DNA of 64,000 nt from contig LADO01000061.1 of assembly GCA_000961595.1 (NCBI GenBank), positions 1-64,000 of the forward strand, in the 5' to 3' direction. The notes under the pieces are model-generated. The model was not told where the DNA came from and searched no databases. It saw only the letters and a program-made list of their open reading frames with translations. The position numbers and the translations under genes are program-made. The DNA comes from Peptococcaceae bacterium BRH_c4b. Lineage in GTDB: Bacteria > Bacillota > Desulfotomaculia > Desulfotomaculales > Desulfocucumaceae. This document shows, in pieces, positions 17,353 to 26,064 of this stretch (position 1 is the first letter of the stretch; the number at the start of each line of letters is the position of its first letter).

Positions 17353-18915
17353 TCAGCTTGCCTTTTTCTTGATCTTTTCGATCAACCCATCCAGATTGTT
17401 CAACTGGTTCAATATCTCGGAGTAATTGCTCTCTCCGGCGCCGCCGGCCAGCAGGGACTGCAGTTTTGATGAAACCAGGGCGTGGGCGTTAAGCACATCT
17501 TCCTGGCTATAAATCACGCCGGGGGTAAGCTCAACAGCATCTCGCCACTGCGGCACCGTTACCGGCAGACCCAGCCGTTCCTCGATCAGCCCGGAGAGAG
17601 TTGTGGCCGCTTCGAGCTCCCCGTGCACCAGATAAACCCTCTTGGGCGGCTGCGAGAATTTTTCCAGCCAACGCAACAGCCCGTTTTGATCCGCATGGGC
17701 GGAAAAACCTTCTATACTTCTAATATCCGCCTTGATGGCTATCTCTTCGCCGTGTATGCGGATCTTTTTAGCACCCTCCATAATAAGCCTGCCCTTGGTT
17801 CCCTCAGCCTGGTAACCCACAAACAGCACAGTGGATTCCCGGCGCCACAGATTGTGTTTCAAATGGTGCTTAATCCGTCCGGCATCGCACATGCCGCTGG
17901 CGGACAGTATTACCGCCCCGCCCCTGATATTGTTCAGGGCGATGGAATCCTCGGCGGTTTGAGAAAAGACCAGTCCCGGCATGGCCAGGGGATCCTTGCC
18001 CCGCTTGATTAGTTCCCTGGTTTCCCCGTCAAAACATTCCGGGTGCTTTTTAAAAACCTGGGTGGCCGCAATAGCCATGGGACTATCTATATAAACCTGC
18101 ATAGGCGGAAACTTCTTTTCCGACATCAATAAATTCATATCGTAGAGCAAATCCTGGGTGCGCTCCACGGCAAATGCGGGAATCACCAGGTTGCCGCCCT
18201 TCTTATAGGTTTCCAATAATATTTCATGCAGCAATTCCAGCCGGTTGACGGCATCCTTGTGCACCCTGGAACCGTACGTTGATTCCATGATCACATAATC
18301 GGCCTCCGCTACCTCCGTAGGGTCGTTGATAAAAGGTTTATCTTCCTTACCAAGGTCGCCGCTGAACACCAACTTGGTCTGCTCGCCGCCTTCCCGCACC
18401 CATATCTCTACCATGGCTGAGCCCAGTATATGGCCGGCATCAAGGAAGCGTACCTTGATATTGTCATTCAGGGAAATCATCTGGTCATAATTTACCTTTT
18501 CAAAATAACGCAAACTGTCCCTGGCTTCATCGGCGGTGTAAATGGGGGTAATGAGTTGTTTGCCGGACCGGCTGTTTTTACGGTTTAACCTCTCCACTTC
18601 CATCTCCTGAATATAACCGCTGTCCGGCAGCATTACTTCACACAGATCCGTAGTGGCCCCGGTGGTAAATATTTTACCCCTGAAGCCCTGTTTTACAAGC
18701 TTCGGAATAGCGCCGCTGTGATCAATGTGGGCGTGAGTCAAAAGCACAAAATCCAACCCCGTAGGATTAAAGGGAAAGGGTTGGTAATTTCGCTCCCGTA
18801 GAGCTCTGGAACCCTGAAATATGCCGCAATCCACAAGGATCCTGGTAGCGCCCGTTTCTATCAAATGGCAGGAACCGGTAACCGTACCTGCAGCACCATA
18901 AAATTTCAATCTCAT
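17353..18915 (-). CDS. Metallo-beta-lactamase fold, beta-CASP RNA-processing exonuclease-like protein
   Basis: A 520-residue protein of the CPSF73-like family. The MBL domain has the metal motif THAHIDHSGAIPKL near residue 56 and SGDLGKEDKP, the beta-CASP domain holds IPAFAVERTQDLLY and ILSASGMCDAGRIKHHL, and an RMMBL-type segment contains GFSAHADQNGLLRWL. Such proteins are endo- or exonucleases acting on RNA. The substrate here is unknown. An extra C-terminal tail of about 70 residues follows the core. Confidence 0.93.
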   Translation of the reverse strand: MRLKFYGAAGTVTGSCHLIETGATRILVDCGIFQGSRALRERNYQPFPFNPTGLDFVLLTHAHIDHSGAIPKLVKQGFRGKIFTTGATTDLCEVMLPDSGYIQEMEVERLNRKNSRSGKQLITPIYTADEARDSLRYFEKVNYDQMISLNDNIKVRFLDAGHILGSAMVEIWVREGGEQTKLVFSGDLGKEDKPFINDPTEVAEADYVIMESTYGSRVHKDAVNRLELLHEILLETYKKGGNLVIPAFAVERTQDLLYDMNLLMSEKKFPPMQVYIDSPMAIAATQVFKKHPECFDGETRELIKRGKDPLAMPGLVFSQTAEDSIALNNIRGGAVILSASGMCDAGRIKHHLKHNLWRRESTVLFVGYQAEGTKGRLIMEGAKKIRIHGEEIAIKADIRSIEGFSAHADQNGLLRWLEKFSQPPKRVYLVHGELEAATTLSGLIEERLGLPVTVPQWRDAVELTPGVIYSQEDVLNAHALVSSKLQSLLAGGAGESNYSEILNQLNNLDGLIEKIKKKAS

Positions 18916-19029
18916 TAATGCTCCCCCGTTCGGCTATTTTCGATAAATAATGTATTTATTCCCCCCCACTGCCGTTAATCCCTGCTACCAAGAAACTTTA
19001 GATATTTACTTTTTTAACACAGCCATGGC

Positions 19030-19059
19030 TTGACACCACCGGGCCTTACGATTTATCTT
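19030..19059 (+). promoter_or_regulatory. Possible housekeeping promoter of the FmdB gene
   Basis: TTGACA at 19030-19035, an 18-base spacer, and TATCTT at 19054-19059, about 70 bases upstream of the start codon. The -35 is perfect and the -10 is 4/6. Confidence 0.5.
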
Positions 19060-19126
19060 ATAAGTACAAATAGCCGACGGGCTAATCAGTATTCTTATAC
19101 AAGCATAAGCAAAAGGAGGAAACCTT

Positions 19127-19366
19127 ATGCCCATTTACGAATTCCGCTGCAGCTCCTGTGAGCGCAGATTTGAAAAATTATGCCAACTGGGGGAAACAGG
19201 GAAAAAACTTACCTGCCCCGAATGCGGCGCTCCCAAACCGGAAAGGGTTATGAGCGGATTTGCCCCCAAAAGCGTCGGCAAAAACGGCCTGTCCACCCCT
19301 ATGGGGGGAACCGGCGGCGGGTGCAGCGGGTGCAGTTCCAACAGCTGCAGCACCTGCGGCCATTAA
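19127..19366 (+). CDS. FmdB/CxxC zinc-ribbon regulatory protein
   Basis: 79 residues. MPIYEFRCSSCERRFEKL and LTCPECG form the FmdB zinc ribbon (two CxxC pairs). A glycine/cysteine-rich tail with GGCSGCSSNSCSTCGH may bind extra metal. The ATG at 19127 follows AAGGAGG. The family is named for a formamidase regulator, but most members are uncharacterised. It is one of few plus-strand genes and stands alone. Confidence 0.92.
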   Translation: MPIYEFRCSSCERRFEKLCQLGETGKKLTCPECGAPKPERVMSGFAPKSVGKNGLSTPMGGTGGGCSGCSSNSCSTCGH

Positions 19367-19398
19367 TAATTAACCCCTGCACAGGTATACTGAGGAAA

Positions 19399-19449
19399 GG
19401 GGACACACCTCCATTTGGAGCCCGACTATGGGGCCGGAGGAATGTCCCC
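19399..19449. repeat. GGGGACA-type palindromic element, copy 3
   Basis: Ends GGGGACACACCTCC (19399-19412) and GGAGGAATGTCCCC (19436-19449) match copies 1 and 2. The interior, 23 bases, differs. It sits between the FmdB stop and the shared terminator. Confidence 0.7.
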
Positions 19450-19454
19450 AATAA

Positions 19455-19492
19455 AAAACACCTGCTCCGGTCTAAAACCGGGCAGGTGTTTT
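19455..19492. terminator. Bidirectional terminator between FmdB and LysM genes
   Basis: AAAACACCTGC pairs with GCAGGTGTTTT and an inner CCGG/CCGG continues the stem. A and T runs on the two sides serve both convergent genes. Confidence 0.85.
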
Positions 19493-19497
19493 TGGCA

Positions 19498-20658
19498 TCA
19501 GACTAAGCATTCCAGGAAAACGTCATCCACGGCAACTCCATTATCATTATTGGCCCGGGGCGTGAACCTGAATCTTACCCGGGCGGTGCGGGTTCCGACG
19601 GGCACCCTGCCCGTTGTAAAAGAGAACTGGTTAAACCTGTCGTTGGGAATGAAATTTTCATCATAATCGGGGTCGGACTGGCCGATAGCATTACCGCTCC
19701 CGTCGAAATAAACCACGCTGGTTCTGAGACTGAAATTTCCCCGATCAGGTCTTCCGACTTCCCTTCCCCAGAAGGTCAGCCGGTAAATCCTCTGGGGCAA
19801 TATGGATACCTCCTGGTACAATTCGGCAGCGCGTGCTGGATTGTTTCCCAGCAAGGCAGCAAAACTACCGCTGTGTCTTACGGTGGTCTGGATTACATTG
19901 GCGCCAGACCAGTTTCTGGGAGAGGTGGTAGTGTTCCAGAATTCAAACCCCGGATTTCTTAATAGGTTTACCCCGGCCTGGCAAACGCCCGGGGACGGTG
20001 TGGTGGTTACTGGTGGCGCCGTTGTGGTTGCCCCGGCGCTTATACTAATGGATACAGATACAGAATTGTTCCTCAGTTCCCTGGCTACATTAAATCCCCG
20101 CAGAGTCAGACGCTGGGGGACCACCTGGTTGCCCTGATTATTTCTCTGGTCCCAGTCAAAGCGGAAGCTCTGTGACTGACCGGGCGCCAACACCACAGTT
20201 TCGGTAACCTGGGTAAAAACCCTACCCGCCGAATAGTTCCAGATAACCCGCCCGTTTTGGTTCACCGCCTCGAATTCAAACCTCTGGCCAGTGGGATAAA
20301 AAAGGCGGATTGTTCTCCCCGAAACGTTAATCTTGTTCAGAAAAATGGGAACCCTTTCACCCTGCCGGTAAACCGCCCTGGGAGTGCCAAAAATATACAA
20401 AATACCGTTAAATAACCTGCTGACGAAAGGATCCGCCTCCGCGATTTCCCCGGTGAAGGTACCTTCACCTACATTTGACGGTGTTCCATTAGCCATATCT
20501 TCAAAATCTATTACTAGAACCTGCCCCACATCAATCCGGTTGGGATTGGCAAGATTATTTATTCTCATCAGGCGATCCACCGTCGTATTATAACGTGCCG
20601 CGATGCCGGCAAGGGTATCCCCGCTTTGGACCGTATAGGTAGTAGCCACTTTGAGCAA
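19498..20658 (-). CDS. LysM-domain protein with BsuPI-like and carbohydrate-binding-like domains
   Basis: 386 residues. The LysM domain is at about 6-52 ([20 protein letters not shown]). Residues about 115-200 look like the BsuPI (intracellular proteinase inhibitor) domain, with VAPGQSQSF-like [15 protein letters not shown]. The C-terminal 150 residues ([31 protein letters not shown]) resemble a carbohydrate-binding jelly roll. No signal peptide is visible, so it is either cytoplasmic/spore-located or leaves by another route. The domain reading is from memory and moderate for the last two. Confidence 0.8.
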   Translation of the reverse strand: MLKVATTYTVQSGDTLAGIAARYNTTVDRLMRINNLANPNRIDVGQVLVIDFEDMANGTPSNVGEGTFTGEIAEADPFVSRLFNGILYIFGTPRAVYRQGERVPIFLNKINVSGRTIRLFYPTGQRFEFEAVNQNGRVIWNYSAGRVFTQVTETVVLAPGQSQSFRFDWDQRNNQGNQVVPQRLTLRGFNVARELRNNSVSVSISISAGATTTAPPVTTTPSPGVCQAGVNLLRNPGFEFWNTTTSPRNWSGANVIQTTVRHSGSFAALLGNNPARAAELYQEVSILPQRIYRLTFWGREVGRPDRGNFSLRTSVVYFDGSGNAIGQSDPDYDENFIPNDRFNQFSFTTGRVPVGTRTARVRFRFTPRANNDNGVAVDDVFLECLV

Positions 20659-20764
20659 GACCTCCCCCGCAGTTTATTAAAAAGTGCTTATAACATACTA
20701 TGCCGTGTCTGGGAGAAAAGTCACAGAACTGCACGAAATTACCTGGCTATTAATTAAAAATGGA

Positions 20765-20789
20765 AAAAACAAAGGGAGCATGCGCTCCC
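20765..20789 (-). terminator. Terminator of nrdDG
   Basis: GGGAGC, ATGC loop, GCTCCC, then a T-rich tail on the minus strand, 14 bases beyond the nrdG stop. Confidence 0.8.
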
Positions 20790-20802
20790 CTGAGTCACCT
20801 GG

Positions 20803-21312
20803 TTAACCCCAGTAGGCGGTCACCGGAACGGCAAGCCCCTTTGACATTTGCACGTCTATAATGCGCTGGTTGGCAGAGCCCCTGAACGGAAGCTTCAAAT
20901 CCTTCAATTCTTCCACGAAGGGTCCATCCACCAGATAATCCGTAACCTCCAGCAATTCCCCGAAACGCCTGTGGTCATCAGGGTGTTCCAGCAGGTATTC
21001 CCAGGTGTAACCGGTGTAGCTGATTACATCCTTCCCCATTAATCGTACCTGCCTGGCCAGCCTGGCCAGAGGCACGGCCTGCTCAAAGGGCTCCCCCCCT
21101 GAAAGGGTGACGCCTTTGAGCAGTGGATTGGCGGCTACCTGCCTGAACAAATCGTCAATATTCACCATTCTGCCCCCACCGGGCATCCAGGTGTGAGGAT
21201 TGTGGCAGCCCTTGCAGCGGTGCGGGCAGCCCTGGGTAAAGATTACGAAGCGAATCCCCGGTCCGTCCACTACGCTTTCCGCAACCGTACCGGCTATTTC
21301 TACAAAATCCAT
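20803..21312 (-). CDS. nrdG: Anaerobic ribonucleotide reductase activating protein
   Basis: A 169-residue radical-SAM activase that installs the glycyl radical in NrdD. The Fe-S motif is TQGCPHRCKGCHNPHTW, in the CxxxCxxC spacing typical of this group, and GVTLSGGEPFEQ is the SAM-contact GGE motif. It lies 18 bases downstream of nrdD and they are certainly co-transcribed. Confidence 0.95.
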   Translation of the reverse strand: MDFVEIAGTVAESVVDGPGIRFVIFTQGCPHRCKGCHNPHTWMPGGGRMVNIDDLFRQVAANPLLKGVTLSGGEPFEQAVPLARLARQVRLMGKDVISYTGYTWEYLLEHPDDHRRFGELLEVTDYLVDGPFVEELKDLKLPFRGSANQRIIDVQMSKGLAVPVTAYWG

Positions 21313-21330
21313 ACTATCACATCCAATTAT

Positions 21331-24300
21331 TTAACAGCTCTGCCCCTCAAAACCGCAATTCTTTGGCGGCAGGGCTGGTGACAGATGAAAAGATTGTATC
21401 CCATGGGTTATCCGGTCATTCAATTCCGACACCTTGCTGTCGTTAAAGCGGTCCACCGTGCTGAGGTATCCGGTTATCCGCCTTACCCTGCTGATAGCCG
21501 TAGAGCCGCAGGAGGGGCAGTCGTCCTGGTTGATTACCCCCGCCATGCTGCAGGAAGTGCAGAAGTCCACCGGGAAATTAACCGCCGCATAGCCCATATC
21601 GCTGGCAGCCATATGCCGCACGATGGCCTCCATGGCCTCGGTGTTGTTTAGCGGCGGCGCCGCCATCTCCACATAGCTTATGTGCCCGGCGTTACAGTAT
21701 TTGTGATAGGGGCCTTCCAGGCTTATTTTGTCAAAGGAATTGATTATATAGTCAACCGGTATATGGAAAGAATTGGTATAATAGTCCTTGTTGGTTACCC
21801 CCGGGATAATACCGAATTCCTTCCGGTCTAGCTTTACAAAGCGGCCGCTCAGTCCCTCCGCCGGAGTAGCCAGCAGGGTGTAATTGAGATTATATTCCTC
21901 GCATGCCTCATCTATCTTTTTACGCAAAAAGGCTATTATTTCCTGCCCCAGAGCCTGGGATTCCTCACTCTGGCCGTGGTGCCTGCCGGTCAGGGCGGTG
22001 AGGACCTCGGCCAGCCCGATAAAGCCTACCGAAAGAGTACCGTGGACGATTATATCCTCAATGGGGTCATCGGGCTTCAATTCTTCGGAGCCCATGTAGA
22101 GTCCCTGCCCCATTACGAAGGGCATATCCTTTACCTTCAACTTGCCCTGTACCTTGAAGCGGTGGTAGAGCTGGCGTATGGCGAGGTCCAAGGTGCCGGT
22201 AAGCCTCCGGTAAAAATCATCCAGGTTGCGCTCGGCCTTGATCCCCAAACGGGGCAGGTTGATGGTGGTAAAGGAAAGGTTGCCCCGCCCGTCGGTGACC
22301 ACCGGGCCCCGGCGGTTGGCCATCACCCTGGTGCGGCAGCCCATGTATGCCACCTGGTCGCCGTATGCGGCGTTAAAGCTGGAATCCATAAAGCTGAAAG
22401 TAGGATTGAGCCGCTTGGCGGCCACCTTTACGGCCAGTTGAAGCAAATCATAATTGGGATCGCCGGGGTCCTGGTTGACCCCCTTCTTAACCTTGAAAAT
22501 AATATTGGGGAAGATGGGGTTTTCCCCCCTGCCCAGTCCGGCATCATAGGCCAGCAGCAGGTTGCGCACCACCCTGCGGGCAGACTCGGAAGTCTCGGTG
22601 CCGACATTTATAGAAGAAAAAGGGACTTGTGCCCCGGCCCTGCTATGCATAGAATTTAGGTTGTATATAAGGGCCTCCATGGCCTGATAGGTTTCAAAAT
22701 CATCGGCATCCTCCACGAAGGGCGCCATGTCCCTGTCGAAGAAGGCAAAGGACTGCCCCCCGTGCATGTCGTTTTGGGAACTCTGCAGTATTATGGCAGC
22801 CAGGGCCGTGGCCGAGGTGGGCCGTTTGGGCGGCCTGATATGGCCGTGGCCGGTATTAAACCCCTCGCTGAGCAGCCGTCCCAAAGGAATCTGAACACAG
22901 TTATGAACGACATAATCATTTACTGTAAACCAGTGTTCGGCCGTTTCCAAGTCGAACACATAACGATTATAACCAGTCACCTCATCCACTGCCACAACAT
23001 CCTGGGGATCCAGATTCCTTCCCGGAACAGCGAAGGCGTATGTCGAGGTTTGAGTAGTGTCCTTTGCTGAAGAAACTATATTCAAGAAATTCTTCATGCT
23101 TGCAGTATCCATAATGTGTACTACAAAGGTATCGTAATTTCTTGTCGTAACGATGTTTCCATTAACTGCTACACCAGTACCCCTTGTTTCCCGGCGGTAT
23201 AATGTTGCCTCCACTCCTACGCCTTGCAGGAGCAGCACCAGTTTCTTAGCCAGTTCTTCTGATACTGTACAATAAGTAATCCTTTTTTCACCGTAATGAC
23301 CATCACCATCAAAAAGCCCCTGCAGGAAATGAGCCTTTAATTCTTTTGGAGCATTAAAAACAAAGTCAGGTATATCAATGATGCCTGCATTTACTTTTAC
23401 GCCCAGTACATTCTGCAACAGGGCCACATAGACTGAGCCGTTTAGCGATCTGCCCTTTTGTTTATTCTTTAGACTGCTTGTGTACATAACTGTAGTCTGA
23501 TCATTAAACAAGGTTCTCACACAATGTTCGATATCCGCTTGAATATCCGGGTTCTCATTGATGATGGCGATGGAACGGCTTGATGTAGCAACATTAATAT
23601 GCCCTTCCGCGAGAATATACCCTAATAATCTCATTAATTCCGGTACAATGGGCAGGTAGGCAGGCAAGCTTTTAGATCCCTTGGCCGTAGTTACCGTCAG
23701 TTGCTGCTTAACCTCATAAGGGATGTAATAAGTTTCAGCCAGCCTGGCATACTCGTCTCCGCTTAGTGAATTTCCTCCCTTGGAGCTTTGCTTGGTACCA
23801 ACGGTTAATTTGAATTTAAAATCGTCATATTTATATCTTAACCAGTGAATTAATTTCTGCGCGTTTCTTATGGTTATCCCATGGGGAATTTTATCCCGCC
23901 GGGCAACAAATAAATCCAAAACGGGTAATTCCAAAGATTCTTCAAACTCCTGGCAACTGGTCAATAAGCGATCTCCACTGGCAATGTCCTTCACTTGGAC
24001 AAGAAATTCGTTACCAGCCCGCAACACAGGAACTTTATGCTCTCCTGTTAAATGCAAAGGCAACCCTTTTCTGGTCTTGATCCGGTATAAACACTCACCT
24101 TGCCGCAGCTCTCTGCGCATCACTTTATTAATTTTTGTCCAGCCGGTGCGTCCGAGAATCTGATATCCGTCCAGGTCCAGTACTTCCGCCTCTTCTATAA
24201 AATTAACGGCTTCATGATTACCTTCAACTAACGAATTGAAAAAATCGAATTTAACTCTTTTTACTTCACCCTGTCTATCACGAATCATAGTGTATTCAAA

Positions 24301-24822
24301 ATCGGGCACGCAAGTCAATGTTTTTCCGTAGAAGTCTAAATCATGTATGTGCATATCGCCACGCAGGTGGGCCAGGGACATTTCCTCGGGAATTAGCCTG
24401 GTCAGGTAGAATTTTTTGCTGGCCGCGCTGGCAATTTGCAGCATTTTAGCCGAGGGGGAATTGCTGATGTTGGCATTTTCGCGGTTGGTTTCCTCCAGTA
24501 TTTCCTCCACCGCATCCATCAGGTCACCCTTGGCGTCCCGGATACGGGTGCGTTTATCCCGGTGAAGGATGTAGGCCTTGGCAGTACGGGCATGACCCGC
24601 CTCAATCAGCACCTTTTCCACCACATCCTGTACTTCCTCGACTCCGAAAACATTGCCATTGTATAGCTTTTTCAATATTTTCAGTACTTCGATGGTGAGT
24701 TCCATGGCCGTCTGCCGGTCTTCCCCACCTACTGCCCGGGCAGCCTCAAAAATGGCATCGGTAATTTTGGATTCGTCGAAGGATACTTCGCGTCCGTCTC
24801 TTTTTTTGATAACCTTAAACAA
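21331..24822 (-). CDS. nrdD: Anaerobic ribonucleoside-triphosphate reductase, intein-containing
   Basis: 1163 codons: a reductase of about 692 residues interrupted by a 471-residue intein. The N-terminal ATP-cone (residues 1-95) regulates activity. The catalytic core resumes after the intein with CVQIPLGRLLSEGFNTGHGH, in line with the TLTC active-site segment preceding it. Near the C-terminus are a zinc-binding set CTSC/CPSC and the glycyl-radical loop RRITGYLSTVDRFND. It reduces NTPs to dNTPs without oxygen. nrdR is upstream and nrdG downstream. Confidence 0.97.
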   Translation of the reverse strand: MFKVIKKRDGREVSFDESKITDAIFEAARAVGGEDRQTAMELTIEVLKILKKLYNGNVFGVEEVQDVVEKVLIEAGHARTAKAYILHRDKRTRIRDAKGDLMDAVEEILEETNRENANISNSPSAKMLQIASAASKKFYLTRLIPEEMSLAHLRGDMHIHDLDFYGKTLTCVPDFEYTMIRDRQGEVKRVKFDFFNSLVEGNHEAVNFIEEAEVLDLDGYQILGRTGWTKINKVMRRELRQGECLYRIKTRKGLPLHLTGEHKVPVLRAGNEFLVQVKDIASGDRLLTSCQEFEESLELPVLDLFVARRDKIPHGITIRNAQKLIHWLRYKYDDFKFKLTVGTKQSSKGGNSLSGDEYARLAETYYIPYEVKQQLTVTTAKGSKSLPAYLPIVPELMRLLGYILAEGHINVATSSRSIAIINENPDIQADIEHCVRTLFNDQTTVMYTSSLKNKQKGRSLNGSVYVALLQNVLGVKVNAGIIDIPDFVFNAPKELKAHFLQGLFDGDGHYGEKRITYCTVSEELAKKLVLLLQGVGVEATLYRRETRGTGVAVNGNIVTTRNYDTFVVHIMDTASMKNFLNIVSSAKDTTQTSTYAFAVPGRNLDPQDVVAVDEVTGYNRYVFDLETAEHWFTVNDYVVHNCVQIPLGRLLSEGFNTGHGHIRPPKRPTSATALAAIILQSSQNDMHGGQSFAFFDRDMAPFVEDADDFETYQAMEALIYNLNSMHSRAGAQVPFSSINVGTETSESARRVVRNLLLAYDAGLGRGENPIFPNIIFKVKKGVNQDPGDPNYDLLQLAVKVAAKRLNPTFSFMDSSFNAAYGDQVAYMGCRTRVMANRRGPVVTDGRGNLSFTTINLPRLGIKAERNLDDFYRRLTGTLDLAIRQLYHRFKVQGKLKVKDMPFVMGQGLYMGSEELKPDDPIEDIIVHGTLSVGFIGLAEVLTALTGRHHGQSEESQALGQEIIAFLRKKIDEACEEYNLNYTLLATPAEGLSGRFVKLDRKEFGIIPGVTNKDYYTNSFHIPVDYIINSFDKISLEGPYHKYCNAGHISYVEMAAPPLNNTEAMEAIVRHMAASDMGYAAVNFPVDFCTSCSMAGVINQDDCPSCGSTAISRVRRITGYLSTVDRFNDSKVSELNDRITHGIQSFHLSPALPPKNCGFEGQSC
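22900..24312 (-). other. Intein in NrdD with LAGLIDADG homing endonuclease
   Basis: Residues 171-641 of the precursor. The first intein residue is Cys171 (TLT|CVPDFEY) and the last two are His-Asn (YVVHN|C), followed by Cys642 of the extein. Splicing block B is GLPLHLTGEHKVPVL. Two LAGLIDADG-type helices are visible, LLGYILAEGH (about 399-408) and FLQGLFDGDGHY (about 499-510), so the endonuclease looks intact. Removing it restores TLT-CVQIPLG, the normal NrdD active-site sequence. Both splice junction cysteines are present. Confidence 0.95.
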
Positions 24823-24882
24823 GTGTAAGCCTCCTCGATACTGTAATCTGCTTGAGAAAAACCCACTTTCCCCAAAGCCAGG

Positions 24883-25356
24883 CTATTCTTCCTTTTCCTC
24901 GACCCCGACGCCCATAAGCTTCTCTATTTCCCGCACAAAACTGCGGGCATCGTGAAATTCCCGGTAGACCGAGGCAAAGCGTACATAAGCCACCTCATCC
25001 AGGCCGCGCAGTAATTCCATAACCAGTTCGCCTATATCCCTGCTGTCCACCTCGGTTTCAGTCGTTTCCCTCAACCGGCGCTCTATTTTGCTTGCCGCCG
25101 CGTCCATTTCATCCATGGATATGGGGCGTTTCTGACAGGCTTTGGCAAAGCCTGTCAAAAGCTTCTGCCGGTCAAACAGCTCCCTCCGCCCGTCCTTTTT
25201 AACCACCATCAGCGGAAGCTCGTCCAGCCGCTCATAGGTGGTAAACCTCCTGGAGCATTTGGCGCATTCCCTTCTGCGACGTATGGAACTCCCGTCCCCC
25301 GCAGGCCTGGAATCCAGCACCTTCGTATCGCTAAACCCACAAAAAGGGCATTTCAC
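24883..25356 (-). CDS. nrdR: Transcriptional repressor NrdR
   Basis: 157 residues. The zinc ribbon is CPFCGFSDTKVLDSRP and CAKCSRRFTTYER, followed by an ATP-cone (VVKKDGRRELFDRQKLLTGF). NrdR binds NrdR boxes upstream of ribonucleotide reductase genes depending on bound nucleotide. The start GTG at 25356, KCPFCGF immediately after it, matches the family. Codons upstream to 25398 lack homology. I found no clear NrdR box pair upstream of nrdD. Confidence 0.95.
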   Translation of the reverse strand: MKCPFCGFSDTKVLDSRPAGDGSSIRRRRECAKCSRRFTTYERLDELPLMVVKKDGRRELFDRQKLLTGFAKACQKRPISMDEMDAAASKIERRLRETTETEVDSRDIGELVMELLRGLDEVAYVRFASVYREFHDARSFVREIEKLMGVGVEEKEE

Positions 25357-25460
25357 AAAGGCAGCACCCCTTAACAAAAACATAATATAGTATCTCAAGC
25401 AACTATATTATACAACATATTGGGGTTAGGTAAGAAATCGGAAAAACCTGCTAAAAAATG

Positions 25461-25488
25461 AAAAGAGGGATAAATAGCTCCCTCTTTT
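25461..25488 (-). terminator. Terminator of ylmC
   Basis: AAAAGAGGGA/TCCCTCTTTT stem, with a T-run on the minus strand. It lies 60 bases beyond the ylmC stop. Confidence 0.8.
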
Positions 25489-25547
25489 AAAAATATTGTG
25501 TGATTTTCATAATAAATACAATTATGGCAAGTATACAAAAAACAATC

Positions 25548-25847
25548 CTACCAGTATTTGTCGCTAACATAATAGCCGGGGGCTGACCCTTCCCGCCCGC
25601 CATCCTGAGCCGGCCTTAAATCCACCAGTATTACATCAACGCCTATGCGTACAATCCTGTCCCACGGCACCACAATTTCATCTTCCCGGCCGAAAAAACC
25701 CATCAGCCTACCTCCCTGGCCAGGTAGAATAATGGCCGTAATTTTCCCCTCCTCCATGTTTATGTCTATGTCTTTTATGGGCCCCAGCCTCCTGCCGTCA
25801 CCTATATTAATAACTTCCCTCATCCTGAGGTCCGAAATCTTCACCAT
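25548..25847 (-). CDS. ylmC: YlmC/YmxH family PRC-barrel sporulation-linked protein
   Basis: 99 residues. A PRC-barrel core with SDLRMREVINIGDGRRLG, IKDIDINMEEGKITAIILPG and IVRIGVDVILVD matches YlmC/YmxH. Family members occur in endospore formers and are annotated as sporulation proteins without a defined activity. It lies between spoIIR and nrdR. Confidence 0.93.
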   Translation of the reverse strand: MVKISDLRMREVINIGDGRRLGPIKDIDINMEEGKITAIILPGQGGRLMGFFGREDEIVVPWDRIVRIGVDVILVDLRPAQDGGREGSAPGYYVSDKYW

Positions 25848-26023
25848 ACTTTAAACCCCCTCCCGTAAAAGCCTTTTAACCATGGCCAGTTTAACAGCAG
25901 CAGTTATATTCGGACCGAATTTCCCGGCTCACCGCCTACTTTGTGATGGAAGCAATTTTTTCTTTAGTTAATTATATTAAGCCAGGGATTAATTTAAATC
26001 ACATTGCTACAAAAATTGGGAAA

Positions 26024-26056
26024 TAAAAAACGGGGCTCTCTTCATTATTGCCCCGT
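26024..26056 (-). terminator. Terminator of spoIIR
   Basis: ACGGGGC/GCCCCGT stem with TTTTTTATTT on the minus strand, just after the spoIIR stop. Confidence 0.85.
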
Positions 26057-26064
26057 GGAAAGAA

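Noticed and set aside
21976-22659. 227-codon plus-strand frame opposite nrdD
   Set aside because: Antisense shadow of a well-supported gene, no family pattern.
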